Notes under the pieces: model-generated
Seen by the model: only the letters and a program-made list of their open reading frames with translations
Databases searched by the model: none
Told to the model about the DNA's origin: nothing
Translations under genes and position numbers: made by a program
Shown: positions 39,187-48,559 of the stretch, in pieces
How positions within the stretch are numbered: the first letter of the stretch is position 1
How the letters are laid out: the number at the start of each line of letters is the position of its first letter
Assembly (NCBI GenBank): GCA_037446115.1
Contig: JBBIJF010000020.1
Coordinates: 13,247 to 77,246 of the forward strand
From: JANWXD01 sp037446115
GTDB lineage: Bacteria; Acidobacteriota; Terriglobia; Bryobacterales; Bryobacteraceae
Direction of reading: 5' to 3'
DNA: 64,000 bases

Positions 39187-40218
39187 CTAGGAGGCCAGTA
39201 GCTCCTGGTAGACGGCCCACGTCTGTGCTGCGGCGCGCTCCCAACTGAAAGCTGCCGCACGCTGCCGGCCTCTGGCGGCCAGATCGTCTCGCAGCACCGG
39301 ATCCTGCGTCAGGGCAAGCAGGCCCCGGGCGATCGCTTCCGTATCTTCGGGATCCACGAGCATCGCCGCATCGCCTGCCACCTCCGCCAGTGCGCCGCGG
39401 GCGGAGGTGAGCACCGCCACACCGCAGGCCATCGCTTCGAGCACGGGCAGACCGAAGCCCTCATCGAGCGAGGGGAAGGCAAAGATCGAGGCCCGCGCGT
39501 ACAGCTCGGCCAGACGGCCGTCAGAGACATAGCCCAGCACCTCGATATCGGAGCGGCGCGGGCTGTGCCGGATGCGCTCCAGGATCTCCGGGGCGCCGTG
39601 GCCAAGGCCGCCCGCCAGCACCAGACGCCAGCCCGCAGGGGTGCGCTCAAAGGCCTCCACGAGACGGGTCACGTTTTTGCGGTGCTGGATCGCTCCGACG
39701 TGAAGGATCACGGGCTCCCGGCGCGCGGCCGCAGCAGGCGGACGGAGCCGGACACCGTGCGGAATGACGCGCAGCCGGCCGCGATCCACACCGAGCAGGT
39801 CGCGGAGCTGGTTCGCGGTAAATTCCGAGACGGTGATGATCAAATCCGAGCGCGCGGCCGCATCGCGCGCCTGCGCCGCGAACCGCTCGCGAAACTCGCG
39901 CGTGGAATACTCCGCGGTGAGCACGAACAGATCGTGAAAGGTCGAGACGGCGCGACGCAGCCGGGTGCGCGGCAGGCGCTGATTCAAGCCGTGGAACAGT
40001 TCCGCCCGAGGCGCCCATCCGTCGGTGAAGACCAGGCGCCGGCAGTTGGGAGGCAGCGGCGCCCGGAGCGCCCGGAGCAGGCGGTGCGGACGGTAGCAGC
40101 ACAGGAACCCCGCCTCGGGATGGGCCTGCGCCAGCGCGGCGATGATCTCCCGGGAGTACACGGCCACTCCCGTCGGCTCCGGCCCCACGCTGTATGTGGC
40201 GTCCAGGGCGATCTTCAC
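39187..40218 (-). CDS. Glycosyltransferase, family 4
   Basis: 343 residues, GT-B fold. N-terminal MKIALDATYSVGPEPTGVAVYSREI is the glycine-containing acceptor-side loop. The C-terminal half has VILHVGAIQHRKNVTRLVEAF and the EX7E motif in DEGFGLPVLEAMACGVAV. Such enzymes use nucleotide-sugar donors and often add mannose or a similar sugar. Its start overlaps the end of the sigma-54 activator gene by four bases, an unexpected partner. Confidence 0.9.
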   Translation of the reverse strand: MKIALDATYSVGPEPTGVAVYSREIIAALAQAHPEAGFLCCYRPHRLLRALRAPLPPNCRRLVFTDGWAPRAELFHGLNQRLPRTRLRRAVSTFHDLFVLTAEYSTREFRERFAAQARDAAARSDLIITVSEFTANQLRDLLGVDRGRLRVIPHGVRLRPPAAAARREPVILHVGAIQHRKNVTRLVEAFERTPAGWRLVLAGGLGHGAPEILERIRHSPRRSDIEVLGYVSDGRLAELYARASIFAFPSLDEGFGLPVLEAMACGVAVLTSARGALAEVAGDAAMLVDPEDTEAIARGLLALTQDPVLRDDLAARGRQRAAAFSWERAAAQTWAVYQELLAS

Positions 40219-41282
40219 TCGGTGATGCGGTATTCCTTGAGTTTGCGGTACAAGGTCGTCCTGCCGATTCCCAGCAGGTGCGCCGCCATTACTCTATCAC
40301 CTTTGGTATATTCCAGCGCCTGCAGAATCGCACGTTTTTCGAGCTCCGTAATCGGCAGGATGCCCTCGGGCTGAGGCGCCGCCGGTTGGGCCGGCTCTTG
40401 AAATAGCGGTAACTGGTCCCTGTCAGCGCGCGCTCGGGGAGGAGGTGTCGCGGGGGCTGCAGCGGAGCGGGCCGACATTCCGGACACGGCGACCGACATC
40501 TGTTCGGCCTTGCGCGCCTGCAGGTGGCATTGGATGGCGGAGGGCAGGTCCGCCGTGTGCAGCAGGGGGCCGGAGTTGATCGCCACCATGCGCTGGATGG
40601 CGTTTTCCAGCTCCCGGACGTTCCCCGGCCAGTCGTAGGAAAGCATCGCGTCCAGACACTCCCGCGTCACGCAGTGATTGTTGCCATACCGGGCGAGAAA
40701 ATGGTTCACCAGCAGCGGAATGTCTTCCTTGCGCTCGCGCAGCGGCGGCAGGCGGAGATTGACCACGCTGAGCCGGTAGTACAGGTCCCGGCGGAAGGCT
40801 CCACGTTCGACCGCTTGCGCCAGGTCCTGGTTGGTGGCGGCGATGACCCGAAAGTCGGCGCGCCGCCGGGTGACGGAACCCACGGGGCGGAATTCCTTCT
40901 CCTGGAGCAGGCGCAGGAGCTTGGCCTGGAGCTCCAGAGGCAGTTCTCCGATTTCGTCGAAGAAGGCGGTGCCGCCATCGGCCAGCTCGACCAAACCGGT
41001 CTTGGCCGAAACCGCTCCGGTGAACGCTCCGCGCACGTGACCGAAGAGTTCGCTTTCCAGCAACGGACCGGCCAGCGCCGAGCAGTCAATCGGGACGAAG
41101 GGTCCGACGTTGCGCACAGCGTGGATGGCGCGCGCCACCACCTCCTTGCCCGTGCCGGTTTCCCCGAGAAGCAGGACCGGAACTTTGCTGCGGCCGAGTT
41201 TCTGGATGAGTTCGAGGATCTGGCGGATCCGGAAGGACTGCCCGACCAGGACCGGCGGGGCGTCCGTTCGGTCCGAAGACAT
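40215..41282 (-). CDS. Sigma-54-dependent transcriptional activator (AAA+ and Fis-type HTH, no receiver)
   Basis: 355 residues. The AAA+ domain begins almost at the N-terminus: Walker A GETGTGKE, the sigma-54 contact motif GAFTGA, Walker B GGTAFFDEIGELP, and arginine-finger region DLYYRLSVVNLRLPPLRER. A Pro/Ala-rich linker leads to a Fis-type helix-turn-helix (RVMAAHLLGIGRTTLYRKLKEY). There is no receiver, GAF or PAS domain, so its activity must be controlled by amount or by a partner. It probably drives sigma-54 promoters for envelope or polysaccharide genes, as suggested by the overlapping GT4 gene. Confidence 0.92.
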   Translation of the reverse strand: MSSDRTDAPPVLVGQSFRIRQILELIQKLGRSKVPVLLLGETGTGKEVVARAIHAVRNVGPFVPIDCSALAGPLLESELFGHVRGAFTGAVSAKTGLVELADGGTAFFDEIGELPLELQAKLLRLLQEKEFRPVGSVTRRRADFRVIAATNQDLAQAVERGAFRRDLYYRLSVVNLRLPPLRERKEDIPLLVNHFLARYGNNHCVTRECLDAMLSYDWPGNVRELENAIQRMVAINSGPLLHTADLPSAIQCHLQARKAEQMSVAVSGMSARSAAAPATPPPRARADRDQLPLFQEPAQPAAPQPEGILPITELEKRAILQALEYTKGDRVMAAHLLGIGRTTLYRKLKEYRITE

Positions 41283-41293
41283 TACTACCTCAA

Positions 41294-41962
41294 TTATAGG
41301 CCGTCGGAGGAGGCGTCATCGAGCCGGACCACGAACGAGTCGGGAAAGTCCCGGCGCAGTCGCTCCGCCAGCGCCTGCGCCGCTTCCAGAGCGGGTTCCC
41401 GTCCCACGAGCACGCGCCACAGGGGCGGATCCCCATCGCGCAGCACCAGCCGGCTCTCACCATAGGCGCGCGCCCGGTCGCGCATCCGCTCGGCGTTGGC
41501 CAACTCGCGGAAGGCGCCGAGTTGAACCGCGAACCAGCCGCTCGCCACAGGGGCGGCCGAAGCCAGGACCACCAGGCGGACGCGCGCCGTGCCCGGACCG
41601 ATCATCGCCAGCTCGCGCGCCGCCGCCCGCGAAAGGTCGAGAATGCGCCCTTTGACGAACGGGCCGCGGTCGTTGATCCGCACAGTGACGGTGCGATCGT
41701 TGTCGAGGTTGCGCACCAGGACCTGCGTGCCGAACGGGAGAGTCCGGTGGGCCGCCGTCAGCTGTTCCATGTCGTAGATCTCCCCGCTGGCGGCTCTGCG
41801 GCCATGGTAGGGACGCCCGTACCAGCTGGCGATGCCCGTTTCCGTCCAGCCCGGTCCCGGAGCCGGCGGCGGCGCGGGCGCCTTTTTTCTGGCGCAGCCG
41901 GCCAGGAGCGCGGCGACGGCCACGGTGATCCGGCGTCGCGTGATCCCGGTGCTCGGGCCCAT
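41294..41962 (-). CDS. rlpA: RlpA-like septal ring lytic transglycosylase lipoprotein with SPOR domain
   Basis: 222 residues from ATG 41962 (AGGAAC just upstream). Signal peptide with lipobox LLAGC, then a Pro/Ala-rich linker. The double-psi beta-barrel of RlpA follows: ETGIASWYGRPYHGRRAASGEIYD and NDRGPFVKGRILDLSRAAA, with the catalytic Asp in the second segment. A C-terminal SPOR domain (WFAVQLGAFRELANAERM) binds denuded septal glycan. RlpA cleaves glycan strands lacking stem peptides during cell separation. It ends 11 bases upstream of the activator gene start, on the same strand. Confidence 0.92.
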   Translation of the reverse strand: MGPSTGITRRRITVAVAALLAGCARKKAPAPPPAPGPGWTETGIASWYGRPYHGRRAASGEIYDMEQLTAAHRTLPFGTQVLVRNLDNDRTVTVRINDRGPFVKGRILDLSRAAARELAMIGPGTARVRLVVLASAAPVASGWFAVQLGAFRELANAERMRDRARAYGESRLVLRDGDPPLWRVLVGREPALEAAQALAERLRRDFPDSFVVRLDDASSDGL

Positions 41963-42056
41963 GTTCCTATTAGAACAATTCGGCATCCGAGCGTTTTTCT
42001 CGCTCCGGGCCGCCCCCGCTCCGGCGGCATTTCCGGAGACGCCATGCATTTTTTTC

Positions 42057-42085
42057 TTGACTTTCAGACGATTTGACTTTATATA
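42057..42085 (+). promoter_or_regulatory. Near-consensus sigma-70 promoter of the lysine-rich micro-gene
   Basis: TTGACT (42057-42062) and TATATA (42080-42085) with a 17-base spacer in an AT-rich stretch. Predicted transcription start is around 42092. This is one of the best promoters in the window. Confidence 0.75.
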
Positions 42086-42147
42086 TGAATCACGCTGCGA
42101 TCTTTTCGAGGATCGCGCGACATTCGATGTTTAGGGAGAATCAAGCG

Positions 42148-42213
42148 ATGAAGAACGCAACCAAAAAGAAAGCTGCTCCGAAGAAGAAGGCCGCTCCGAA
42201 GAAGAAGAAGTAG
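42148..42213 (+). CDS. 21-residue lysine/alanine/proline-rich peptide
   Basis: ATG 42148, stop TAG 42211-42213. The peptide is MKNAT followed by KKKAAP, KKKAAP and KKKK: eleven lysines of 21 residues, no acidic residue, no aromatic. AGGGAG nine bases upstream decides the start over ATG 42127. The gene stands alone between a strong promoter (42057-42085) and a strong terminator (42254-42280). A 5' hairpin at 42097-42116 (GCGATC/GATCGC) and a second at 42221-42235 (GTCCCC-ACG-GGGGAC) flank it. The composition resembles lysine-rich histone H1-like tails, so binding of DNA, RNA or ribosomes is plausible. I do not recognise a family. The transcript, about 190 bases, could also act as a small RNA. 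Confidence 0.7.
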   Translation: MKNATKKKAAPKKKAAPKKKK

Positions 42214-42253
42214 CGGCCCGGTCCCCACGGGGGACGGCAGCCAGGATCACTCA

Positions 42254-42280
42254 AGGCCCCGAGTCTTCGGGGCCTTTTTT
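42254..42280 (+). terminator. Rho-independent terminator
   Basis: AGGCCCCGA (42254-42262) and TCGGGGCCT (42267-42275) form a 9-bp GC-rich stem with a GTCT loop, followed by a run of six Ts through 42280. It ends the lysine-rich micro-gene and overlaps the stop codon of the convergent midA-like gene. Confidence 0.92.
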
Positions 42281-43250
42281 ATTGCCTCCCATCTTTGGCC
42301 AGCAGCAACGTGCGGAAACTCTCGCCCATACCGTAGAGCAGGGTCTTGAGCTGCAACCGCCGGCGCAGCCTTCCGGCGGGCGTGGAATCCGACAGCACAG
42401 AAGCGAACTCGTCGGGGCGTCCCGCATCCAGCAGCGTCTGCGCCAGCGACTGGAACGTGACGCGCCGGAAACCGCAGGCCCGGGCGCGGTCCTCGAGCGC
42501 GGTGAAGCAAACGTGGGCGCTGATGTCCTGTTCCCCCGGGCGGGCCAGCACGTCGGCGAGGGCCGAGTGGCGCCGGTAGCTCATGAGCGTCCCTTCGGGG
42601 AACCGCGTCAGCTCGCGCGCCGTGTAGCCGTAGTCCACCAGGAACAGGAAGCCCCGCTCCAGCCGCCGGGCGATCTCTTCGATCCAGCGGAGCGCCTCGA
42701 GGGGAATCTCCAGGATCCAGCCCTCCTGGCGAAAGAGGCCGTACTGCCCGGCGTAAGCCGCCGCCTCACCGGCGAGCGGCGGCCCCGCCGTCCACTCGAA
42801 GCGCCCGCCGCGGTATTCCACCCGCAGCTCCCGGAAAGACCCGCGGCGCCATACAGCCAGATCCACGGGGAGCGCGTCGAAAAACTCGTTGGCGAACACG
42901 ACGCCGCAAAAGCGTTCGGGCCACGAGCCTCCGAACTCCACGGCAACGTAGCGAAAATCCAAGAATGCGGGCGCCATCTCACCTCGGCCGGGACCGAGCT
43001 CCACGACACAGAAATCCTCGGGGCAACCCATGTCCCGCCAGAGCGCACGCACACGGGCGGCGATCAGCATGCCGAAGACGGGCTGGAGCTGCGCAGCGGT
43101 GAAGTAGTCTCCGCGCCGCCCGAAGGGATCCCGCTGCTGCCGGTAATAGCCGTGCTCGGGGTGGTAGAGGGCGACTTCCATGAAACGCCGGAAGGGAATC
43201 GGACCGCAGGCGGCGATCTCGCGGGCGAGAATGCTTCCGGCCGGAGTCAT
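42279..43250 (-). CDS. SAM-dependent methyltransferase, MidA/NDUFAF7-like
   Basis: 323 residues. N-terminal IPFRRFMEVALYHPEHGYYR and FGRRGDYFTAAQLQPVFG are typical of the MidA (DUF185) family. The SAM-binding motif is VVELGPGRGEMA, and ANEFFDALPVD and LVDYGYTARELTRFPEGTLMSYRRH are further hallmarks. Eukaryotic NDUFAF7 methylates an arginine of complex I subunit NDUFS2; bacterial targets are unknown. ATG 43250 overlaps the TGA of the CoA-binding gene, so it is the third gene of the metY operon. Confidence 0.9.
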   Translation of the reverse strand: MTPAGSILAREIAACGPIPFRRFMEVALYHPEHGYYRQQRDPFGRRGDYFTAAQLQPVFGMLIAARVRALWRDMGCPEDFCVVELGPGRGEMAPAFLDFRYVAVEFGGSWPERFCGVVFANEFFDALPVDLAVWRRGSFRELRVEYRGGRFEWTAGPPLAGEAAAYAGQYGLFRQEGWILEIPLEALRWIEEIARRLERGFLFLVDYGYTARELTRFPEGTLMSYRRHSALADVLARPGEQDISAHVCFTALEDRARACGFRRVTFQSLAQTLLDAGRPDEFASVLSDSTPAGRLRRRLQLKTLLYGMGESFRTLLLAKDGRQ

Positions 43251-43785
43251 CTCCGGCGGCGGGGACGCGCCGAGATCACGCCGGTGTTCAACCCGATCGT
43301 GCTCAGCCCGCCGAAAAAGCGTGCGTGCTCGATCTTGATGCAACGGTCCATCACCACCTCGAGCCCCGCCGCCCGGGCCCGAGCCGCGGCCTCCTCGTGG
43401 ATGATGCCGAGCTGCATCCACACGACCCGGGCGCCGACGCGGATGGCTTCCTCGACGATCGCCGGCACGGCGGAAGGCTCGCGGAAGATGTCCACGATCT
43501 CCACCGGAGGGGGCACGTCCAGGAGGGTAGGATAACTCCTGCGGCCCAGGACCTCGGTCTCGCGCGGATTGACCGGAATGACGTCGTAGCCCTCGGCCAG
43601 CAGATAGACCGCCGCGAAATGGCTGGGACGGAAGGGATTGGAAGACAGCCCCACCATAGCGATCCGGCGGTAGCGCTCGAGGATGCGGAGCCGTTGGGCG
43701 TCGGTGGTCGCAAAGGGGCTCCGGTTGACCGGAGAAGCCGCAGAAACGCCGCCGGCCGGCAGCAGGCACGCATTGGGCGCCAGAG

Positions 43786-43789
<4 letters not shown>
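43247..43789 (-). CDS. CoA-binding domain protein
   Basis: 180 residues from ATG 43789, which overlaps the metY TGA as ATGA. The Rossmann-like CoA-binding fold is visible: RRIAMVGLSSNPFRPSHFAAVYLLAEGYDVIPVNP, VDIFREPSAVPAIVEEAI, VVWMQLGIIHEEAAARARAAGLEVVMDRCIKIEH. Such stand-alone proteins resemble the CoA-binding part of succinyl-CoA synthetase alpha and E. coli YccU. Role unknown; the location between metY and midA is the only clue. Confidence 0.88.
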
Positions 43790-45090
<1,301 letters not shown>

Positions 45091-45149
45091 GGGGTCGTTC
45101 CTGATTCCCGATTCTAACAGGGGCAGCGGGCGCTACACTCGAAAAGGAG

Positions 45150-45743
45150 ATGCCGCTGCCGGAGACGATCCGCGTCAAGCTCAGCTCGGAGGAAGCCGGC
45201 GCCGTCTCGATCACCCCGGTCGTCGTCCGCGAGATGCCGGTTCGCGAGCTGGTGGAGTTGATGCTGGGGGTGACGGGCAAGGACGCGGGCCGCGTGCAGG
45301 ATCTTCTGCTTCGGGGCGCCCTTGTGAGCGGCGCCACGCGTTTCCGCTGGCAGAGTTGCGCGGCCACCCGCGAGGACATTGACCGGCTGCTCGAGACGTT
45401 TCCCGACCCGGAGCCGGGCCGGCCGTTTGCGCCGGAACGCTGCACCCGCGTCACCCTGCGCGGGGCCGGGCTCCGGATCGAGCTGACACGCCAGGCGGGT
45501 TCGGCCCGGCGCCTGTTCCGCCGCCGGAGCTTCTGGGATGCCTTAATGGCCCTCGCCGTAGACACCGGCGTCGAGTACGTGGAGTACTCCTACAAGGAGC
45601 GCAGCGACTGCTATCGGTTGCGCGTGGACTTTCGGACCGGCGCGCGGCTGAGAGAACAGGCAGGTCTGGTGCGGTACTCATCTCTGGAAAAGCGAATCCG
45701 CGACGGCCTGATCGAGACGGTGGAGCTCTTTGTAGAGCGCTGA
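45150..45743 (+). CDS. Hypothetical protein, 197 residues
   Basis: ATG 45150 with AAAAGGAG directly upstream, an excellent ribosome site. The sequence is soluble and charged: VRELVELMLGVTGKDAGRVQDLLLRGALVSGATRFRW in the first half has an RNA-binding S4-like flavour (an LLxxGxVxVxG-type turn), and the C-terminal part ends YSSLEKRIRDGLIETVELFVE. No family is assigned with confidence. It is divergent from metY and followed by a DUF302 protein 46 bases on. Confidence 0.6.
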   Translation: MPLPETIRVKLSSEEAGAVSITPVVVREMPVRELVELMLGVTGKDAGRVQDLLLRGALVSGATRFRWQSCAATREDIDRLLETFPDPEPGRPFAPERCTRVTLRGAGLRIELTRQAGSARRLFRRRSFWDALMALAVDTGVEYVEYSYKERSDCYRLRVDFRTGARLREQAGLVRYSSLEKRIRDGLIETVELFVER

Positions 45744-45789
45744 ACGCCTTCGAAGGGCTTCTGTTATGATCGAGGCGGAGGCGAAGCGC

Positions 45790-46332
45790 ATGCTGCATGT
45801 CCGTTGCTCGCTGAAGCTGGAAGCCGTTGAGGCGGCTCTGCGTCTGGCCGCCCAACGGCACGGCGCACACATTGTCTCCGTCATCCATCTCGGACAGTTG
45901 TTTCGCGACCGGCAGCGCACGCCGTCCCGGGACGCGGTAGTGTTCAGCGTGTGCCAGCCGGATCTCAGTCTGGCGCTGCTGGCTGACGACATGCGGTTCG
46001 CTGCCTATCTGCCCTGCCGCCTGGCGGCATACGAAGACGGGGACGCCGTCGTGCTGGAGGCGATCTCTCCGACTGAGGTTTGCCGGCTGCTGAACCGTCC
46101 CGACCTGGAGCGGGCGGCGCTGTTGCTCGAGACGGCGCTGGTGAACATGATGCAGGAAGCGGGTCTGACGGCAGCGCCGGCGCGTGCACCGGCGCCGGCC
46201 GAGCGAGGCGGCGTCGGCGCCACCGAAGAGCAGGTGGCGGCGCGGCGCGTGGTGCCCCAGCGGATTGACGCGCACGGCACCAAAGTCGAGGAGATCGCCG
46301 GCACAGGTCAGCACGACTCCCCGGGCGGCTGA
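45790..46332 (+). CDS. DUF302 domain protein
   Basis: 180 residues. ATG 45790 is preferred over 45766 because GGAGG lies upstream of it. The middle matches the DUF302 core: CQPDLSLALLADDMRFAAYLPCRLAAYEDGDAVVLEAISP, where the pattern CNPxLA...LLPC...VYE...P is typical (the match here begins with CQPD). The C-terminal 60 residues are Ala/Pro-rich and probably disordered. DUF302 proteins have no settled function; some bind small molecules or heme-like ligands in envelope stress contexts. Confidence 0.72.
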   Translation: MLHVRCSLKLEAVEAALRLAAQRHGAHIVSVIHLGQLFRDRQRTPSRDAVVFSVCQPDLSLALLADDMRFAAYLPCRLAAYEDGDAVVLEAISPTEVCRLLNRPDLERAALLLETALVNMMQEAGLTAAPARAPAPAERGGVGATEEQVAARRVVPQRIDAHGTKVEEIAGTGQHDSPGG

Positions 46333-46436
46333 GGGAATGATACCCTGGCCGCTCCGGTGCGTTTGGGAGCCGGCGAGGACCGGCGCGCGAAAAACTGCCG
46401 TCCGGTGGCGCCGCCTGTTACCGGCAAGCGCCGCGC

Positions 46437-47723
46437 TCAGCGGAACTTGACGACGATCGGCGTACCCTCAAAACCGAACTGCTCCCGCAGGCGGTTGGTC
46501 AGAAAGCGTTCTGTGGAGAAGTGGACAGGCTTTTTGTCGTCGGTGAACAGCACGAAGGTGGGCGGACGCACCGAAGGCTGAGTGCCGTAGCGGATCTTGA
46601 GGTCCGCTCCCAGCTCGAGCGTCTGGAGGAACCGGTTCAGCTCCCCGGTACCGACCCGTTTCGAAGCGGCCTCCCAGACGCGGCGGATCAGCGGAAACAG
46701 CTGGCGCACGCCTGCTCCCGTCTTCGCGGACAGGAACGCTATGGGTGCATACTCCAGGAACTTGAGCTGGTCGCGCACATGCTGGACGAACGCCCGTTTG
46801 TCTTTGCTCGGGGCGATGTCCCACTTGTTGACGCAAAGAATCAGGGCGCGCCCCTCCTCATGCGCGTATCCTCCGATGGTGGCATCCAGACCCACCACGC
46901 CTTCGGTGGCATCCAGGATCAGCAGCACGACGCTCGCCAGACGGATGTGGCGGCGCGCCATCACGACGCTGAGCTTCTCCGCCATGAGTTTGGTCTTGCC
47001 CTTGCGGCGGATTCCGGCCGTGTCCACGAAGGTGTAGGCGGTCCCTTCCACCGTCACGGTTTCATCCACGGCGTCCCGGGTTGTGCCGGCGATCGGCGTC
47101 ACGATGGCCCGCTCCTGACCCACGAGTGCGTTCAGCAGCGTGGACTTGCCCACGTTGGGCCGCCCGATAATGGCCACACGGATCGGTTCCGAGCGCTCGT
47201 GTTCTTCCTGATTGACCGGAAAGTCGCGCGTCGTGTGCTCGAGCAGTTCATCCAGTCCGGTGCGGTGTTCGGCTGAGACGGGAAACACGTCGGGGATGCC
47301 GAGCTCGTAGAACTCGTGGGCGAGCGGCTCGCGAGAGGGGCTGTCAATCTTGTTGACCACCAGCGCTACGGGTTTGCCCAGGCGGCGCAGCAGCTGGGCC
47401 AGTTCCCGGTCGGCGGCGGTGATTTCGCTGCGTCCGTCCACGACGAAGAGGATGGCGGAGGCCTCCTCGAGGGCCACGCGGGCCTGTTTAAAAATTTCCG
47501 AAGCGATGATTTCCGGGGAATGCGGCATCAGGCCGCCGGTGTCCACGACGCGAAACCTGCGGCCGAGGTAGCGGGCTTCTGCCTCGATGCGGTCGCGCGT
47601 CATGCCGGGCTCGTCGCCGACGATGGCGCGCCGCCGCCCCAGGATCGCGTTGAAGAGAGTGGACTTACCGACGTTCGGCCTGCCCACAATGACCAGCACG
47701 GGCAGGCACGGAGCCTCGACCAT
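46437..47723 (-). CDS. der: GTPase Der (EngA), ribosome assembly
   Basis: 428 residues with two tandem GTPase domains: GRPNVGKSTLF near the N-terminus with DTGG and NKID, and GRPNVGKSTLL near residue 180 with DTAG and NKWD. A C-terminal KH-like domain follows (KIRYGTQPSVRPPTFVLFTDD). Der is an essential 50S ribosomal subunit assembly factor. Length is normal. It is divergent from the siroheme-type dehydrogenase, and the two starts lie 28 bases apart. Confidence 0.97.
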   Translation of the reverse strand: MVEAPCLPVLVIVGRPNVGKSTLFNAILGRRRAIVGDEPGMTRDRIEAEARYLGRRFRVVDTGGLMPHSPEIIASEIFKQARVALEEASAILFVVDGRSEITAADRELAQLLRRLGKPVALVVNKIDSPSREPLAHEFYELGIPDVFPVSAEHRTGLDELLEHTTRDFPVNQEEHERSEPIRVAIIGRPNVGKSTLLNALVGQERAIVTPIAGTTRDAVDETVTVEGTAYTFVDTAGIRRKGKTKLMAEKLSVVMARRHIRLASVVLLILDATEGVVGLDATIGGYAHEEGRALILCVNKWDIAPSKDKRAFVQHVRDQLKFLEYAPIAFLSAKTGAGVRQLFPLIRRVWEAASKRVGTGELNRFLQTLELGADLKIRYGTQPSVRPPTFVLFTDDKKPVHFSTERFLTNRLREQFGFEGTPIVVKFR

Positions 47724-47751
47724 GCGCCTTCATGATAGCATCAGGGTCGCC

Positions 47752-48207
47752 GTGAGCCTTTATCCGATCTTCTTGAATCTGCGAGGCCGTCCGGTGCTGG
47801 TTGTGGGCGGCGGGCGGGTGGGACTCCGCAAGATCCGCGGGCTGCTGGAGGCGGGTGCGCGCGTGACCGTGGTAGACCCCGGCGGAGAGCCCGCGCTGGG
47901 GGCGCTGCCGCTCGTCTGGCGCCGTCGCAAGTTTCGCCGCTCCGACGTGCGGGGAATGACGCTCGTGTTTGCCGCAACCAGCGATCGCGCCGTCAATCAC
48001 GCCGTGGCCGAGCAGGCCCGCCGGCTGGGGATCCCCGTCAACGTCGCCGACAACCCCGCCGAGTGTGATTTTCTGGTCCCGGCCCGGGTGCGCAAAGCCA
48101 ATTTGCAGATCGCCGTCTCCACGGGTGGGCAAAGCCCGCGACTTGCCAAGGCGTTGCGACAACGACTTGAACGCCTTCTGGCGGCCGGGGGTGAGCGGCG
48201 CGCCTGA
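47752..48207 (+). CDS. Precorrin-2 dehydrogenase-like (siroheme synthase N-terminal domain)
   Basis: 151 residues from GTG 47752, giving MSLYPIFLNLRGRPVLVVGGGRVGLRKIRGLLEAGARVTVV, the usual opening of the CysG/Met8 dehydrogenase. The NAD loop GGGRVG and VFAATSDRAVNHAVAEQAR, NVADNPAECDFLVPARV and STGGQSPRLAKALRQ follow. It should oxidise precorrin-2 to sirohydrochlorin for siroheme, the cofactor of sulfite and nitrite reductase. The C-terminal part of CysG is missing, so only the dehydrogenase step is encoded. ATG 47722 is an alternative start. Confidence 0.85.
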   Translation: MSLYPIFLNLRGRPVLVVGGGRVGLRKIRGLLEAGARVTVVDPGGEPALGALPLVWRRRKFRRSDVRGMTLVFAATSDRAVNHAVAEQARRLGIPVNVADNPAECDFLVPARVRKANLQIAVSTGGQSPRLAKALRQRLERLLAAGGERRA

Positions 48208-48231
48208 GTGCCGCGGCGGTCGTTCTCGCGG

Positions 48232-48501
48232 CTAGCCGCGATACTTGTCCCGGCACTCGGGCGAACAAAAGTGCAGCACCTCGCCGCGTACCGTTTTCTT
48301 CACGCTGGCTGCCGCCGCAACGTAGGTGCCGCAGACAGGATCTCGCTTCAGTTCGCCGCCGGCCCGGGGTCCTCCGCGCGCAGGATGGTCTTTCAAACCC
48401 GCCAGCTGCCCGAAGCTCCTGGCGATCGCCCCGATCACGTACCGGATGAGCGTGATCAACAGGACGGCAACGAGCAGGTAAACGACGGTTCGGATGAACA
48501 T
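48232..48501 (-). CDS. Small membrane-anchored YHS/TRASH-like metal-binding protein
   Basis: 89 residues. An N-terminal membrane span (TVVYLLVAVLLITLIRYVIGAIA) precedes a short treble-clef-like domain KRDPVCGTYVAAAASVKKTVRGEVLHFCSPECRDKYR. The cysteines in PVCG and HFCSPEC fit the YHS/TRASH group, which binds heavy metals such as copper. Role in metal sensing or delivery is inference. Confidence 0.78.
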   Translation of the reverse strand: MFIRTVVYLLVAVLLITLIRYVIGAIARSFGQLAGLKDHPARGGPRAGGELKRDPVCGTYVAAAASVKKTVRGEVLHFCSPECRDKYRG

Positions 48502-48559
48502 CGCCGGGGCGTCCTCCTCCGGCGCCCACGCTCGCAGGGCGGGCCCGCGCGCGTTGGAG

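Noticed and set aside
42127..42147. Seven-residue upstream extension of the lysine-rich peptide (ATG 42127)
   Set aside because: No ribosome site precedes it, whereas AGGGAG is ideally placed for ATG 42148.
42057..42281. 6S RNA or tmRNA at the structured transcript
   Set aside because: No tmRNA tRNA-like ends or tag frame, and no long imperfect rod with central bubble as in 6S RNA; hairpins are local.
42279..43769. Single 496-residue protein joining MidA to an upstream frame
   Set aside because: The upstream part is the alternative frame of the CoA-binding gene; the family N-terminus starts at 43250 with an ATGA overlap.
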